A stretch of 64,000 nucleotides of DNA, taken from Synchiropus splendidus (lineage: Eukaryota > Chordata > Actinopteri > Syngnathiformes > Callionymidae). Shown piece by piece: positions 23,970 through 63,030 of the stretch. The notes under the pieces are model-generated. The model ran no database searches. It saw only the letters and a list, made by a program, of their open reading frames with translations, and was not told where the DNA came from. Position numbers and translations under genes: made by a program. Position 1 is the first letter of the stretch. Each line of letters opens with the position of its first letter. The stretch spans positions 25,080,501 to 25,144,500 of the forward strand of contig NC_071336.1 of the NCBI RefSeq assembly GCF_027744825.2, in the 5' to 3' direction.

Positions 23970-25799
23970 CCACGAGCTTCGCAAGGTTTGACAAAGAGAA
24001 AACCTGCTGCACTTCTCCCGTGTTGTGTAGCTGAGCAGCAATATTTTCAGTGGCAGCAATTGTATTAAGGTCCCAGCCATTAATATTCCTTCTGGGGTCA
24101 TTTTCATAATATTCTCCAGACGTTCTCTTCATAACTGGATTACACAGTGCTGGCTGTGGCAGCCGACCTTCAGAGTCCTCTTTAGATTCACAAGCTATTC
24201 AGAGTTCCTTTTAGGCCTTGTGACATTCTTCATTTTTCAGAAACAAAATCACGCTGTTACTGCTATCACAAAAGTGACTGCTGCTGTTTTCATCATGTTT
24301 TCTTCTTTATCCACTTTATCTACACCATCAAAAAAACGTGACACCCCACCTGGAACACAGAGTTCATCATCCTCTCTTCCTCAAGTCAGACGACGGAACT
24401 ATTCCCATCCATCTCTTGTTCATTACTGACCACATGTGGTTATTAAACCTCACGCCAACCTCATATTACTGAGGGATGCGACTGGAGGAACATTCAATGA
24501 AGCAGGAACGAAAACAAAAGTTGGCCCGGTCTCATAAAGTAACCACTCAAATGGAAACTATTTTTACAGTATTTACATATATAGGATATTGCAAGATTCT
24601 TTTTTCTCTCTGTCCAGTGTCTGGTGATCAGTAGTTGGATTCAGGTTAAGGTATTTGCTGGTCGCCACAAAAGTGTTGCCTGCTTCTTTGACAGTGAGAT
24701 GAATAGGTGGCTGCTCTGCGTGCTTCAATGCATCAGCCCTAATGGAGAGGAGTTGACAGAAGGGTTGGGAAAATAAGTGGAAGCAGGCGAAGATGGTGGT
24801 GGCAACATGGAGACGAGAGGGATGAAAGACGACAGTGATTGAGTGGAAGCAAGAGAAATGAAAGGGAATCGAAGATCATGTGAGGGGGCGGAATGACAGG
24901 AAGATATCTGGGGACTATAAAGTGCAGCCGACCAGGAAGATGGGAAATTTACATTCACAGAAGCTATTTCGCTCCCCCGAGTTTCCCTCCTACAGAAAAA
25001 ACACCGATGGAATATAAACAGAGTCCTTGGGAAAGTGAATCCGGTGACTCGAGAAATGTCTGAGGTGTGTCAGGACAGAGGTGTTGTCGAGAAGTTTTCA
25101 GGAGGAGTTTTCGCTTTCGGTTGGGTTATAGTTGATGTAATACAGATCCCGTCCAGCAGATGCCACCAGAGTTCAGTGAAGGAAAGTGGACAGTGGAGCG
25201 TAAAATTGACCTTAATAACAATTTGAATTTTGGATTTTTAGGTAATATTGCATCAATTTATAAATTCATTTCTGAATTGTGATTTTGATTTTAATTTTGT
25301 TTTAAATATTTTTTATTACAATTCAGTTTTTTTTAATACATCGGCAAGAAGCAATTGTATAAAAAAGAAAATAAAAAAAGAACACAACTAAACTTCTTGA
25401 TACAGACCTTCACCACTGAGGAGAACCAAGGCATCACGGACAGTTTGTAACGGTCAGAATGTTTATGATGCTACTAATAAACATTCTGACCGTTACAAGT
25501 TGAATGTCATGAAAATACGTTTTTTGAGATCCGGGATCAAGGAAAAGTGGAGCGGAGGTTAAAATGGCTTGTAAAATCCCCAAAATGTAATACTCGCTGA
25601 TTCTATGCTGCGATGTATGAAACGATAATAAATACAGTGCTCGATGATAAAAAGCAGAATAGCTGATATTAGCATAAGAACAAACACTTTAATGTAAGTC
25701 TTTCTGGCTCCTCGGAAAATGTGAATGGCATTGAAAATGTCGCTTGAAAGGCAGGAAACGATGCCAGAGGAGAGAGTGATGTCAGCATCACAGCGCTAG
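23970..25799. other. no gene seen apart from the hairpin
   Basis: Low-complexity TTC/GGA-biased patches near 24725-24958 and AT-rich DNA at 25230-25380. The perfect hairpin at 25445 is the only structured item. Confidence 0.4.
25445..25498. other. perfect 22-bp inverted repeat (hairpin)
   Basis: The left arm TTGTAACGGTCAGAATGTTTAT (25445-25466, first 20 shown by its parts TTGTAACGGT and CAGAATGTTT) pairs without mismatch with 25477-25498 around a 10-nt loop. Two G:U pairs could extend an RNA stem. No repeat family recognised. Confidence 0.9.
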
Positions 25800-26260
25800 T
25801 CTTCTTCCGATTGGCTGTCAGATTGTGGTACCCAATAACATCAAGTTGTATTGCTCCTATGTCTGAAAAGGAAATTGACGTTCAAAATAAAAGTCGTGTA
25901 GCTTAGTTCTGCAACCAAAACGTATTAGGTTATCGTAATGGAGGATGATTATGAAGCAGTGACAATAGTGTTAAATAAATAATGAAAAAACATTTCATTG
26001 ATTCATCCATAAATCCGTTGTGGAAATGTTTTGCTTCCAGAAAACCGGAAACACCGGCTACGTTCTCGCTATTTTGACGCTCGTCCAGGGAAGGAGGAAA
26101 GGATGTGACACTGTCCACCATCGTTGTTTATTTGTATTCCACCCGGCTTTATCGTCGAAATGGAGCGTGTTGTGAAGTAGCAAACGTAACCCGAATCGAA
26201 TTCCTGAGCTAACACGCGAAGAATGATCCACCGACAGGTTATATTATCTCAGGTAGGTCG
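25800..26260 (+). promoter_or_regulatory. candidate CpG-rich promoter upstream of hecw1
   Basis: About 26040-26260 is unusually CpG-dense for this AT-rich window. It contains an ETS-like ccggaa at about 26044, and upstream an inverted CCAAT box (gattggctgtc, about 25808) and a direct one (cccaataac, about 25839). No TATA box is obvious. It lies 8 kb before the first certain hecw1 exon, the right orientation and distance for that gene's 5' end. A promoter for an unseen divergent gene is also possible. Confidence 0.35.
26223..26252 (+). CDS. candidate first coding exon of hecw1 (inferred)
   Basis: In a CpG-rich stretch an ATG opens ten codons (MIHRQVILSQ) and meets a good donor, gtaggt, at 26253 in phase 0. 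That is exactly the phase exon 34184 needs. Human HECW1 also has a tiny first coding exon (nine residues) before NLYQNR. The residues do not match the human ones, so this rests on position, phase and donor only. Alternatively the 5' exons are noncoding and translation starts at 34220. Confidence 0.3.
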
Positions 26261-27867
26261 CCTCCATTGTTGCTGTGTAACGGTATATCAACAGCGGCCC
26301 AGCTTCCCCGAGCCCGCATGCATGTGTCAAGGAGGGAAGCGAACCACTATGAACACATTTAGGATTATTACGCATGAAACGATATCTTGTTTGAACACGA
26401 CTGTTTGCTTCTAGGAAGGGCGCCGTCTACGCGATTTAACGTTCCGCATGTAATCTGATTTTTAAATAGAAGTCCCCCACTAATACAGCCAAGGTCTTCA
26501 CCGAATGAAAGAATCTTTCGATTTGTATGTGTACATGTCGTCGTTATGAAACGTTGTCACGCAGAAAGAGCGCAATGTTAAAATCGTTATATTCTTCAAT
26601 GGAGTTTGGTGCAAACGCTGTTGGGTGCCAGGAGGACTCCCGTTGTTAAGGGGAGCCCCCCCTACTGCTTTGTGTGGGGATCCCCATCCTCCAAATCCTC
26701 TTAAATAATCCCGGTGAAGCTTCTTTTGTTTCCCCCCCAACCAATAACTAAGGTAGCTGGAATTAAAATTGTGCTTCTAGCCCTGTGGACTGGATGGCTT
26801 ACACTATACTTCAGTCATGAAATCACAACGATAAATCCATGTTTAAAATGTGTGACATAGTATTATATCCCAGGAAGGGCTGTTCAGTCTTACAAGCTAC
26901 CTGAAAAAGAGGAATAGACTGTGTATGTTCTTGTTGTTTAGTCATAATAAATCAACAATATTTTCCTCTTTTATGGTCCAGACATACATTTGATAAAATG
27001 TTTGTTATGTAACATAAGTATTCTGTAACAGGGTGAACTGATTGCTGTTTTGTTGGCAGATATACCAACTCCAGCAAGCAATTTTTGATTTCTCAGTCAT
27101 AAAACACGCATAGCAAAACTAATTTTTATTTATTTATTTGGTAAACCAATAAAATTACTGTTTAAGAAATAGGGCAAATGCCACCAAAATGGAACTAAAG
27201 AACAATTAAAGAATGCAAGTTTTAATGTAAAAAAAAATAAAGCAAAAAGTAAATAACAACAAGTGACTTTTAAAACTTAGCTAAGGACAAAACAACTAAG
27301 TCAGGAGCAAAACTGTAATGTGTTCTATAACTAAATAAAAATGATAAAATGCACAATGAACAGGTCAAACCTCCCTCTGCAAATAAGGGCAAACAATTTA
27401 TTTAATACAGGTAGTCAATATTTACTAGTTCATGGGGCGGCGCAGTAGTTTCGGGCAAGTGCGACTAGGTTAGACTAAGGTTTAGCATGTTAGAGTCATG
27501 ATAACACTCATATCACGTCAGTTTTGGGCATTTTACCCCCTTTGTTCTGTCTGATTCTTCTGAGAGAAGTAGTGGCTTTCTGGGCAAACGTTCACTACTG
27601 TTTTACTCCCCTTTCAATCTTCAAATGTAAGGAATAACAATGATATATAAATGTATATTAGTATATAAATAGTGGCTTTTAATCAGCTTAAATGTTGTCA
27701 TCTTTACCAATTTATTGTTTTTTTTTTTATTGGCTATTAAATTTAATCAACTAGTTGGATTCATCTTAAGCCACATCTTGTTAACCAGAGCTTTTTATTC
27801 ACCTCACACAGCATATCTGAACTGTCGCTCACCTTTAATAGCATGCTGCAATTTCTGTTTACGATTT

Positions 27868-27985
27868 ACAGCAGGGGTGGACAGCTAATTTTCCCTGGGG
27901 GCCAAGTGAGAATCTAGGACAGTCGTCTCGTGATGGACCACTGGTCAATGGGTTACGTCCCGTACTCCTGCTTTAGATTTAATCC
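27868..27985 (+). repeat. hAT-like end fragment
   Basis: CAGCAGGGGTGGACAGCTAA TTTTCCCTGGGGGCC resembles the CAGGGGTG...GGGCC terminus of fish hAT repeats. No partner end found. Confidence 0.4.
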
Positions 27986-30689
27986 CTTTTCATGTATAGG
28001 GTCCAAAAGACAGACAGACACACACACACACACACAATATATTTATTTCCAATCTAGCTTTGTTCTGGGGAATATGGGCAGACACAAACCGCTACAGAAT
28101 TTGAATTGTTTCCGTAGCTGAGGGGACTACTTAATATGACTTCAAAAGGCAGTGTTGGAAGGTAAAAAGAATACTTTACAGTGGGGTATGACTTTTGTTG
28201 CACTGGTTTTTCACTCTGATGTTGGCAGCAAGTCTTTACAAAACTGGTTACCCATTGACTTGTGAATGTATCCATAGGTTGCCATCGACAGGCAATCCCC
28301 TTATATCCTCCAAATCCAATAAAGTTGACATGTTGATTTATAGTCCGTGTCCCGCTGACTGTCAGTACGCCCATGATGGAACCACTAGTTTTAAATCCGG
28401 TTCTTCTTTTAAATAAGCAAGTCATGAAATGTGAGTAAATTACACATGTTCCAAAAGAATATGCGTGTGCACTATGCTGCTGTGACGGGCATCAGCGTGC
28501 CTCAAAGAAAATAACGTCGAAGTCAAGTGACTTTCTATACATCCTTCTGAAGACCCCATGTGTTCAAGATAAAAATAATTTGGAATTCAACACTGCTGTT
28601 CGTTTTTGGACGACAATTCTTTGTCTACTTTGTTGTGCTTGTTGCCTTCTTGAAGGTTTACTATCTGCCACCTTGTCCCCATCTTCATGTTCATGTCCAT
28701 CTTCATTCATAAAATGGACAATTACGCTTCAACTCCTGTTCTAGAATCTGACTCTTTGGTAGAACTCCTTGGCAGTGTGTCATGGAATTAGAAATGGTTA
28801 TGATAGTATGATATTCTGAATGAAAGTTAGTCGGTAAAACTTAAACATGATGCTCAAAAATTATGGAGTGAATGAATAAATACCCAGAGCTGTTTGGTTT
28901 CATTTTCCAAGATTATTTATTATGGCATTAACATTCTTGTTCTAATTGTAAACCCTGCACCATTACAAAAAAATAGTGTAACTTATATTTTGTAGTGCTT
29001 AATAAAAGTTTGTCTACAGTGGTCAGTAGCCATTAAAAGTAGAGGAAAAGCAGCCAACACTCTTTGATGTGATGTTGGTCACAGAAAGATGTTCAGAAAA
29101 CATTACGTTGGTCTTCAAATAAATGTGTTTGAGCGTGCTGTACATGCTGGTTTATATTTGTAGGGGAAAATGGGAACCTATGCATCAAATATGGTCAGTT
29201 AGAGCTTCATTAAGTTGTCTGCCGTTCCACACTGGCCTCCTTTCACGTCCATGAGCTTCAGTCAGACGTGGTGTGAGGTAACCGCTGCAGACTCGACTCT
29301 CTCTGGTGTCAAGAGGGCCACCTGAACAATACTAGGCATTCAGTCATAATGATACAGCTATAGTGTACGAGAATAAGTGATATCAATGTGGGAGTCTTGT
29401 CACAGAGGGATGAGCTGAAGCACTTCCGCTCAGGTGCGGAGGTCACTCTGATGAATCCATGGACAATTAGTGTCATCAAGTCCAAGTCAAAATGGAAAAT
29501 GAAAGTCACGCGGACAAAGGCGATTAGCCGGTCGCTGTAATTGCGTCTCCTCAAATGAACACGGCGCGTTCGCGGTCTCCTTTACACTTCCTGCTCCGCA
29601 TGTGCTCTGAATGAATAATCATGTCATCTCAAATGCAATTAGCTGGATAATTACCCGAGTTTTAGGACCAGAGTTTCTGAAGTCGGAAGCCCAACTGGGG
29701 GTGGGTCCCCTGAGATGGCTGCATGTGTTTGAGCGCGGTTGTCTGTGACACTGTACTAATGTGCTACTACATGACTAATGAGGACTGTGGGGATTTGAAC
29801 GTGACTGAAGTTTGCTCTTCTAATGTATGCGTCTGCGCTCGCCTCATTTGCATATGTGTGTCACACAGTGGAGTTTTTTTTTTTTTTTTTTTTTTTACTC
29901 CTGTTACCGGAGTCAGTTACAAAACTGTGACTCATTCATCTACAGCCGGGAAGAAGTATAAAAAGATCAGACCTTGGGATCGTAAAATATTTTTGGTTGC
30001 ACAAGTTCAGCTTACTTTTAAAAGTTGACTGGAGGGTGGCGGAGGCCCTTTAGGAGCAATGAGACATATTTGAGTGTTCGTCAACCCATGCACGTCATAT
30101 AATCGTTTAGGTACTTGGTGACTAGTTGACTATCTAAATAGTTGTTAGTTGCAGCCTTAAATATTTACCAATGATAATTATGAAACTTTAACAGTTCTAT
30201 AAATGAACAAGAATGATTGAACTATTTAAATTATGGGCCCCTACCCCAAAAAATTGCTGACATTCCCCTACTCTAAATGTGTATTGGCGTTGGGCGTATC
30301 AGTTGTTTTTTCTTTCCTTGTCATCAGTTCTAAATGTTTTGGTTGGATAGCTATGCCATTGTTGCTCAACATGCTCTGCTGGGGTGGCAGAACCACTGGA
30401 GAAGATGCTAAAATGATGCAAAAATTCTCATCTAGAACACTGGTTGTAGAAATCATGTAACCATGACAGGGTCTGGGCTCATAGTAGTCACCATCAATGA
30501 GCAGCCAAATGGTTTCATGATGGGAAAAAAACAACATAAATCCCTTGTTTGCCCTGAGGATGTTGGTAGAGAAGTACTGTACAGAGGTCAGGAATTGCTC
30601 TGTGTCTTTGTGGATCCAGATAAATACTATGACTATGGTTAGATAGGTACAGTAGTGCTGAATGAGGAAGTCTGGATCATTACAGAAGT

Positions 30690-31020
30690 ATGTGAAAGTT
30701 GTGAATGATGACAGTGAGATCAATTGAAGTATGATCAGTTATACAGAGTGATGGACACATAAGAGGTGAAGAGGAGAGTGCAGATAGGATGGGATGTGAG
30801 GAGACGAGTGACAGAAGAATAGCTGCTCGAGTGAAAGGGAAGCTCTCTGGACAGTAGTGAAACCTGCCATGATATATGGAGTCAGAGACAGTAGCACTGA
30901 CACAAAGACAAGAAGCAGAAGAGTCAGACTTGAAGATGCTCAGGTTTTCATTGGGAGTGACTTGGCGAGACAAGATTAGAAACAAGTACATCAGAGAGAC
31001 AGCTCATGCTGACGTTTGGA
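30690..31020 (+). mobile_element. LINE 3' region relic
   Basis: The + strand reads, with frame breaks, SDRRIAARVKGKL, PAMIYGVRDSSTD, DLKMLRFSLGVTWRDKIRNK and YIRETAHADVW. This is the same polymerase tail type as 16555-17200 but a different copy and orientation. Confidence 0.75.
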
Positions 31021-31035
31021 TAATATGTTATATCT

Positions 31036-31256
31036 GTAGATAAGATGAGGTGTCATGAAACAGTGTCCTGATTTTCAGTGGCCACCAGATGGCACTCACT
31101 GTCTGCTTCAAAACGTTTGGACGAGAACAACAACTGATTAAATAAAACCTCACATCATTTCTAAACCAAGAGCGCCATCTAGTGCCTCTGAAAATCAGGA
31201 CATTGTTTCATCAACCCTGCAATACTGTTTCATGATACCTCATCTACCCATCACTA
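31036..31256 (+). mobile_element. hAT-type MITE, copy 6
   Basis: About 220 bp. The left terminus lacks the first bases; the right terminus is intact (CTACCCATCACTA). The left motif CCACCAGATGGCAC is intact; the right motif has lost one base. Confidence 0.75.
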
Positions 31257-34183
31257 ACAGGTAGTCACAATATACAGAAATATCAAAACATTTGTGTTTG
31301 TGCACAGTCATCAAAGCTACAAAGGTACAAAGCTAATCTCGCTGCAGCTGACTCATGTATGGGCTGCCACACTGTCCTTCTGAACACGACCCCATCAGAC
31401 ATGATCCAGCAAGTGAGGTTGGCAGTTGGGAAACAAGCCAATTGACAGCCCATCTGTTTCTCTTGAAATTGATGCCCATCCATACCAGTCTTGTTTTGTC
31501 CGACGTGGCCTGACTGGACACTAAATCAGATCAACCAAAAATACATCACGAGCGAAATCAGGTCTCACCTTTCTTCAAGTGGCTAATCTTAACATTCTTC
31601 ATTGTTTTCTTTTTCACAGCTTCACTTCTTCAATGCAGCAGTTTAAACTATGTGCCCCTCCACTTTGATTCCCGTACATGTGTCTGTTCTTGTCCATGTG
31701 TCCGTCATATTTTCTTTCTCATCTCTGTGGCTCCTCCTTCGCTGAAATTCATATTTTTATCTGTCAAAGATCAAAAGTATGAAGACTGAAAAGTGAATGT
31801 CATACTACTGTTTCCTGCTGCATTGACTGCATTGTAACCAGACGTCCCCTTTCCTCCACATTCCCTCAGGTGTTGGTCTGCTTTGGGTTGACTGATCATA
31901 ATGCTGATGCAGCTCTGTAGTATCAAGGTCAGTGCCTCATCACCCATGTGTACCAATGCATGCCCACCTCTTCCCTAAATGTGTGCTCTATGTTTCCGAT
32001 CCTTCTTTGAACAGACATTCAGGATGCAAGTGTACATAAATCCCCAAGGTGTTGTCTTACCAACTTTACAGCTCCACAACTAACCGCGATATTTTAGACT
32101 GGACATGCACTCTGAGAGTGCACACCAGCAACAACTCACTCCTTTGATCTTTATAGCATTTAAAGATTAGGTGATTTGGACAGTAGGAAGCAGTAGTGTT
32201 ACTGAAGTCGCCTCTGCAACACAAAGTTCACAAAGACCTAAGTTAGCACTGCAGCTCTGGTGAACTTTTGGATCTAGATGGTGATTCGCAGCACCACCAA
32301 AATTTACTCATCTCTTTTTTTGTCATTTTGACAGCTAAACACAAGGATCACATAACCTTGCAGAGGTAACTATGTATCCAGAAACATACTTGACTATTAG
32401 TCGGAATTCAATTGAATACTTGTCACATACTGGCGCATTTCACTAGCGTCATATTTCCATGTTAATATCACTTTGCATGTAGATAACAAGTCTTGATCAC
32501 CAGTTGTAGGCACTTAACTCGATCCATTACGGCCGGTTGACTTGTGCCCTGCAGCTTCTTTCTAACTGGGGCATCGTCGTTTCTGAGGTCACGGCGTGAC
32601 ATTTGCGGAACTGATGCAGCACCAGAGATCTCATGGTGCTTGTAAATTGGACACAGCTCATTCGGTCCAAATTTGATACACCATGTTTTTGAGTCATTAA
32701 CTTTCTATTGAGAGGATTGAAGGAGCAATTTGTTGTCGTCTAAGCACTTAGATAGTAGCAAGAGATGTTTTTTCATCCACTTTATTGTTTTGTGTTCATT
32801 AGCTCTGGCAGTAAAGGAGGCCACCTTTCTTGTAAGTAGTGTGACATTGTGATCCGAGAGGCCAAACCTTGCCTTTTCCCAAGCAACATTTATAACTCCT
32901 ACACTAACCTTACTGCAGTTCCTGAAGCTGCACTGACAAAGTCAGACAAGGGAAACCAGAGGTTCTTAACCTAACTTGTCGCCTTTGTTGTAGACAGCAA
33001 GCTCTCTCTAATCCAAAGATGTTTACTTGACCCTTGCTTGGTGACCACATACTTCCTCAAAATGACCAGTAAATAGAGAGCATTTACCTTCCTATTCGTA
33101 TTAACCGAAGCTCAGTGCTGCTCCTGCTGCTCCGTTCCTCGCAGCAATTTCACACCCCATTGTTTTTTCATTTGGAAATGAGAACCCCGAGGTGCTTGGC
33201 CTCTTTTACTGTGTGAAACATTTTTTGCTTCCTCGGATTGAATACACTTCAGGCAGCGATTCTGTGACTGTTACATCGTCACAAAAATAGGGGACAGCAA
33301 TTGTTTTGTCGTTTGAATTGAGAGGTTGATATTTTCCATCTAACAAATATCAATTTGAGCAGATATGTAATCGGCCAGAATGTTACATACGTTTCTTTGA
33401 TACCTCATAGATTGAAGTTAAGACATATTGTGTCAAGAACTCTCCAAACCCCCTTCTTTGTTTGGTGTGGCAGAACTGAAGTGGTGAAATTGCAGTTTCT
33501 CACTGTCAATGTTGTCAGACAACAGTTTCAGTGTTCCTCTTCCCTCATGCATTTTACATGCTTGTAAAAGCAGGGTAGAACTGGGATAACCCCTGCAGAC
33601 TGTGTGTAGATGATTTCATAATGGTTGTTGTTAAGACAGTCCCTGTGCAGTTGACTTTAAGAAACAGGCTACAAATGACTCAGAATTAATAAGAATGCAG
33701 AAAACCGAAAGCTCAAATCCCAGTTCGGAACGTGAAAACTGGAGTTTAAATCACTCTCGGTTGCAAGCAGGAACATTCATCTTAATTATTTAAAGATCTC
33801 CAAATGAGAGAAGCTGAGAGCGGAGGCATGGGAGGACACACAGAGATGGAGTCAGAGAAGGCTCTGTGTGTCAGTCGCATCTGGTAAAATACAGTCGCAT
33901 CTGGTATTAGGGATGTGCCACCAAATCTAGAGGAAAACACTGAGATTTTACTTTCACTTTTATTACGTTTAAGTTCAGATTCAGACCTTTCACTCAGTCA
34001 CATGGATCGATAAGTCAAACTTTCTAAACAACCTTTGCGTCAGTCACATCATTCAGATTAGATTAGTTGAATTAGTAAACAGGAAACCAAAGCAAATAGA
34101 TTAAATAAATTACTGCCAACAGAGATATGTTTGATTTGCTAAAGCAAACCATAGGAGGGTCCCTTATTTCTCTTTCTTTTCAG

Positions 34184-59889
<25,706 letters not shown>

Positions 59890-62611
59890 TCATGTTCTAC
59901 AGTGAGAGAGAAAAGGTCTGATAATGGCAACATTTGTCAGAGACTCTTGGTTAATTCATCGCTGCTGGTCCTGTTGTAGTGACTCGCTCCAGGGGCCAAT
60001 AGAGGGGACCTAGATCTGATGTTGAGACAGTGTCACTGTTGATTTATATGACTGGAACCAGAGGGTTGCTACAGCGGGGTGCTTCTATGATTCACATTTC
60101 AAACAGAGTTGAAAAAACTGAAGTGACACTAACAGCATTGTGAGCAGACAAGCGTCAGTGTCTGCAGTAAACAAGTTCAAAGATCGGGCTGTGTCTTTAA
60201 GCGGGTACTGAAAATCTGATGGTTTGGGATGGACCGGCATTAATACCAGAGGAAGTGGTCAAATTCAAAACTTTCCAAACCAGATGTTCAAGGATAGGAG
60301 TGTAAAAAAATCATGGGAAGTAAAAGGAAATGTAGCCATGTAACTTTTAAATAGGTTGCCTAAGAAATCAGTGGGACATCCAAGCAACAAAAACACTATT
60401 CTATGGCACGAAAGAGCACTTTTAGTTTGCAAAGTAAGTCTTTGTCACTATTGAAGTATTAATTGGTTCACTGGATCCAAGAGTAATTCATATTTTAAGG
60501 TGTCAGGTGGAGAGTTCAAAGGGTCATATAAAGTAACCTATGCATATAGCAGTCTAATATTGGTGCAGTGATGGATTGGAATGCAATTTCCAAGAATATA
60601 AAATATACTGTATCTATAATTTATTATGGCTTTCTAATAGTATTCTTAATCCAGATGACAAACTCTATTTAAAATGTAACTCACTTGGGTAGCATCAAAG
60701 AGTTCAAACGATATGCTGGTTGAAGTCTATCAATCACTAATGATGCAGCGTGTATAGAATATAGAATTCTCTGGCAGGATGTATTGTTTCTAAATACACA
60801 TCTGACTGTGTTGATTCACAATAATGCCAAAGAACAATCAGGAGGGATGATAAAGACGAGGCTGAGGCGACTCATTGGATTTAATCTGATGTCTCGATAT
60901 GGAAGCGAATGCAATGCTCTTCATGTGGAGAATATTCACACATAGAACACAAGAAGGAATCAACTGAAGAAGATAGAACATAAATCCACTGACTGTTTTC
61001 ATATGATTTGTAAAAATAAGATTCATTTATTGCCCTGAGATCAGGCTTTTAAAACTTTGGTTCCATGTGAATACATCACAGTAGATGTCGGTGAGAATGT
61101 ATATAGGTGTGTGGTTGGCGAGTGACGTGAAGACACAGCAGTAGCTCACAAGAGGGACCCTGAACCATTGTGATGTAAAATGAATTTAAACCTGGCCTGG
61201 GATTTATCGAAAGTTGAAATTATGTCCGTGAGGAACATAAATGTTTGAGGGACGAGATGAAGAATTCTCGAATACGTTCAGGTTCCTCCAACCTTCATAC
61301 ATTTGAGTCACTTATTTCCACTTATTTTCCTCCTATTCCCAAATGTCTGTTCAATAATCACAATCTACAAGGTGTAACAAATGATACAAGTGACTCAGCA
61401 GGAGGTTTTGATCTCCAAGTGTGGCTGCAATCCAGGAAGGACTTGGGCCTGCGGAGCAGCTGGACCAGACCTTTCTCTGTTCAGTTGTGACAGTGAAGTC
61501 ACAGCTCACATAAGTAGCCATAAACTCCACCCAAGGGCTCCTGCTGTGAACTTGAATCCTTGAAAACGGGAACTTACCAAGGACAAAACCTTCAGCATCT
61601 TTGGTCTGAATGGGAGTGGCATGTGCTCACATTCAAGTCTTCCACTGATCCTTCTAAAGAAACTGAATGTCAGCTACCGCCGTTGGTGTTGGTCTTTGCA
61701 TGGAGCAGGTTCTCCAACCACCAAACCTTTACTGTGTCTCCCAGACAAAAGCCGCATGCGGGTCACTGCAGAACTGACCGCTTTGTTATCAACTTTTTCG
61801 GGGTCGCCTTGGGCTAATCAGTGTAATGTATGCAATTGTTCAAGAGCCCGACCCATTCGTGCTTTTTCCACGGACTGCAGCGACCCCCCCTTCGATGTCT
61901 CTTCACTGGGAATGAAGCCGTGCCTCAGTTGATCAACGCCTCATACTGTTTGTGGCCTGTGGTGTTGTGGTTATGTTATTACACATACGCCTTGGTTCTT
62001 TTCTGAGCATGTTCTTGTCATATCACGTATTAGACTTCCATCGAGTGGAGCATTCTGGGTGTCAAAGTTGCGGTTGTGTTGAGTCTTAAAAGCTTGTCTC
62101 AACATCCTCCTGCAAAGGAAACTTAAGCCAAAAAATATCACATATCTCATGGAGGTGTCTTTGGATCCATAGTTCGGAATCGTGGTATAAAAAAAGGACA
62201 CAGACAATCAGTGTAGTGGATACGTGGTGTAACATCTCACTGTTATTTCAGTTATGTTCTCTGTGTTTGTTTAAAAAAAATCATCCCACAAAATGTGTAA
62301 ATGTTACGCTCCAGTTCTGTTCTCAAGTGGATTCTTCAAATCCTCCAGTAAGTTTTGATTTCTTTGTCTTCTGCTTGATCACACAACTGAATTTATGTTT
62401 GCTCCTTATGATTCTTATAAAAACACATCTGCAACTGTCCAATTTCAACTGTCTAAGTCATGAAGATGGACTGTGTTTTGTTGATGATGCAGTTGTTTTG
62501 GCTTCATCTTCTCCTCTCAAAAACTACAGTTGTGTGTGTGAAGCTTTAGCACTGAGGGTCTGCACCTCCAAATCTTGGGGGGTGAGGGGTGGTGTTGTAT
62601 TACACGACCAC
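59890..62611 (+). other. hecw1: hecw1 3' UTR of unknown length, then intergenic
   Basis: No further coding exon after the stop. No AATAAA close to the stop was found; the first clear AATAAA I noticed is at about 62898, inside a repeat. Mammalian HECW1 has a long 3' UTR, so part of this stretch is probably transcribed. Confidence 0.5.
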
Positions 62612-62793
62612 CCAAGACCTAGTGATGGGTAGATGAGGTTTCATGACTTGCTGCAGTGTTCCAACTAATTCAAAAACATCATGTCATTTACTAACCAAGA
62701 GCCCCATCTAGTGGCCTCTGAAATTAGGGCACTGTTTCATCAACCCTGCAATAATATTTCATGATACTTCATCTACCCATCACTTCCAAGACC
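62612..62793 (+). mobile_element. hAT-type MITE, copy 14 with perfect 8-bp target duplication
   Basis: The body is 62620-62785 (166 bp), from TAGTGATGGGTAGATGAGG to CATCTACCCATCACTT. It is flanked by identical CCAAGACC octamers at 62612-62619 and 62786-62793, which defines the family as hAT-like. An internal deletion removed the left motif. Confidence 0.82.
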
Positions 62794-63030
62794 AAGACTG
62801 AGTCAGGTCCAAGACCAATGAGGGAGGAAAGACCAAGACCAGACTGAAGTCTGTTAGCCATGTAGACACACTAATTCATTTCTTACTGCAAAACAAAATA
62901 AATCACGATCTGAAATGCTGTTATTGGAACTAACTATTAGTTTGGTCTTGGTCTTGACCCCCGTCACTGGTCTTGGTTTTGGACTCAGTCTCGGGTGAGG
63001 TGGTCTCGACAACGGCACTAGAGAGGTGAC
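62786..63030. repeat. MITE-like element (GGTCTTGG type)
   Basis: Imperfect inverted repeat: CCAAGACCAAGACTGAGTC on the left, GGACTCAGTCTCGGG and GGTCTTGGTCTTGACCCC on the right. It directly follows MITE copy 14, which seems to have inserted into or beside it. Confidence 0.5.

Larger units (their letters stand above)
26254..34183 (+). other. upstream / presumed hecw1 intron 1, no coding exon recognised
   Basis: No exon of any gene was recognised in this 8-kb stretch. It holds an (AC)n run at about 28013-28036, a poly-T run at about 29875-29896, a hAT-like fragment at 27868, LINE sequence at 30690-31020 and a MITE at 31036. A GC-richer block with homeobox-like TAAT sites lies at 29540-29700. 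A 15-bp motif, CAGTCGCATCTGGTA, is repeated at 33872 and 33892. Confidence 0.5.

Noticed and set aside
25930..26121. Minus-strand open frame in the CpG-rich patch as a divergent gene
   Set aside because: No splice donor in context, no domain and no similarity recognised.
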